DNA of 7,057 nt from Flavobacteriales bacterium (GTDB lineage Bacteria; Bacteroidota; Bacteroidia; Flavobacteriales_D; Parvicellaceae), in assembly GCA_027047735.1 (NCBI GenBank), contig JALTUD010000009.1:1-7057 (forward strand), given 5' to 3'. Shown in pieces: positions 6,702-7,057 of the stretch; positions within the stretch are counted from its first letter, which is position 1; every line of letters starts with the position of its first letter. A program made the translations under genes and the position numbers. The notes below the pieces were generated by a model. That model was given only the letters and a program-made list of their open reading frames with translations, did no database searches and was not told the DNA's origin.

Positions 6702-7057
6702 TCAAAAAATCAATATCCCCAAAGCAATCCCTGCTACTATCAACAATATATTTTTTAATTTATCGTGCTGGTGATGATATTCTTCAAACACCAATAAAGT
6801 GGTAATGTGCATCAACATTCCCGTTGTAATCGCCAACAAAATAGTACTTGCTTCTCCCAACCAATCGACTGATTGAAGAAGGATTCCGGTTTCCGCACCT
6901 AATGGCGACATAAGCGAAAACAACAAAAACAACAGTAAAACTTGTCGCTTTTTTAATTCTGCTTGCAATAAGAACAACATCAGTACAATTGATACGGGAA
7001 TTTTATGTCCGACTATCGCCCACAAAAAAACACCGGAAAAAGCACCCTGTGTTTCTA
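6702..7057 (-). CDS. ZIP-family divalent metal transporter, C-terminal part only
   Basis: The frame is open to the right edge, so the 5' part of the gene lies outside; 117 residues are visible. They contain a membrane helix with GVFLWAIVGHKIPVSIVL (the HK-x-P metal-site helix of ZIP proteins, His17 of the visible part), a helix ending in SPLGAETG (about 50-57), a helix LLAITTGMLMHITTLLVFEE (about 73-92), a short His-rich loop (HHQH, 94-97) and a final helix to a short C-terminus, as usual for the last four helices of ZIP. ZIP proteins import zinc or related metals into the cytoplasm; the metal cannot be read here. A TTG at 7025 could be mistaken for a start, but it sits inside the conserved helix and the frame continues upstream (GAFSGVF). 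It is followed after 14 bases by rlmD, suggesting a shared transcript. Confidence 0.85.
   Translation of the reverse strand, partial: ETQGAFSGVFLWAIVGHKIPVSIVLMLFLLQAELKKRQVLLLFLLFSLMSPLGAETGILLQSVDWLGEASTILLAITTGMLMHITTLLVFEEYHHQHDKLKNILLIVAGIALGILIF

Noticed and set aside
6688..6705. TTG at 6705 as start of rlmD, overlapping the ZIP stop codon
   Set aside because: It adds only six Lys/Arg-rich residues before an ATG that directly precedes the TRAM domain; TTG starts are rare, so ATG 6687 is preferred, though translational coupling is not excluded.
5659..6805. Plus-strand frames at 5659-5841, 5855-6112 and 6533-6805 and the minus frame at 5607-5807
   Set aside because: All overlap the conserved RlmD (and, for the last plus frame, ZIP) coding sequence; they are shadow frames.
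6702..7025. A complete 107-residue membrane protein starting at TTG 7025
   Set aside because: The frame stays open upstream to the window edge and the TTG lies inside the conserved ZIP helix, so this is a partial gene.
1..7057. A hidden defence, mobile or biosynthetic system
   Set aside because: No transposase, integrase, nuclease, toxin, phage or biosynthetic domain is seen on either strand; the window is two surface proteins, a transporter, an rRNA methyltransferase and one structured RNA.

Overview
The window looks like chromosome from a member of the Bacteroidota, most likely class Flavobacteriia or a close relative. The DNA is AT-rich. Two large secreted proteins have domain sets typical of that phylum: a lamin-tail domain with repeats, and a CXXCH/Reeler-like domain with PKD repeats and a type IX secretion (T9SS) C-terminal sorting domain. 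Ribosome binding sites are weak and A-rich, and the recognisable promoters fit the Bacteroidota TTG / TAnnTTTG pattern. I cannot name the genus.

All four protein genes are on the minus strand, so they read from right to left. At the right edge is the 3' part of a ZIP-family metal transporter. Its stop lies just before a 23S rRNA m5U methyltransferase of the RlmD/TrmA family, probably in the same transcript. The methyltransferase keeps its SAM site, nucleophile and base, but has no cysteine at any position of the usual [4Fe-4S] cluster.

Next comes a 470-base stretch with no gene. Its right part (about 5110-5248) folds into a three-helix structured element. Its G-U pairs make the plus strand the likely RNA strand, and it resembles a recurrent Flavobacteria intergenic RNA, possibly Flavo-1. 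Its left end holds a good promoter for the next gene. That gene encodes a 634-residue secreted protein: an N-terminal CXXCH/Reeler-like (choice-of-anchor V-like) region, four PKD-type domains formed by one duplication of a 166-residue unit, and a T9SS type A sorting domain. It ends in a strong hairpin terminator.

The left 2.7 kb is the 5' part of one very long secreted protein that runs off the window. It has a signal peptide, a lamin-tail domain, two A-B-C module sets, and then an array of A modules with an exact 51-residue period. It is unusually dense in the D-S/T-aliphatic sequon used for O-glycosylation in Bacteroidota: 35 sites in 897 residues.

The two surface proteins are separately transcribed and are probably both T9SS cargo. 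The ZIP-rlmD pair is housekeeping. I see no mobile element, CRISPR array, tRNA or rRNA, and no defence system. The points most worth checking are the Cys-less RlmD, the structured RNA, and the sequon-loaded repeat protein.
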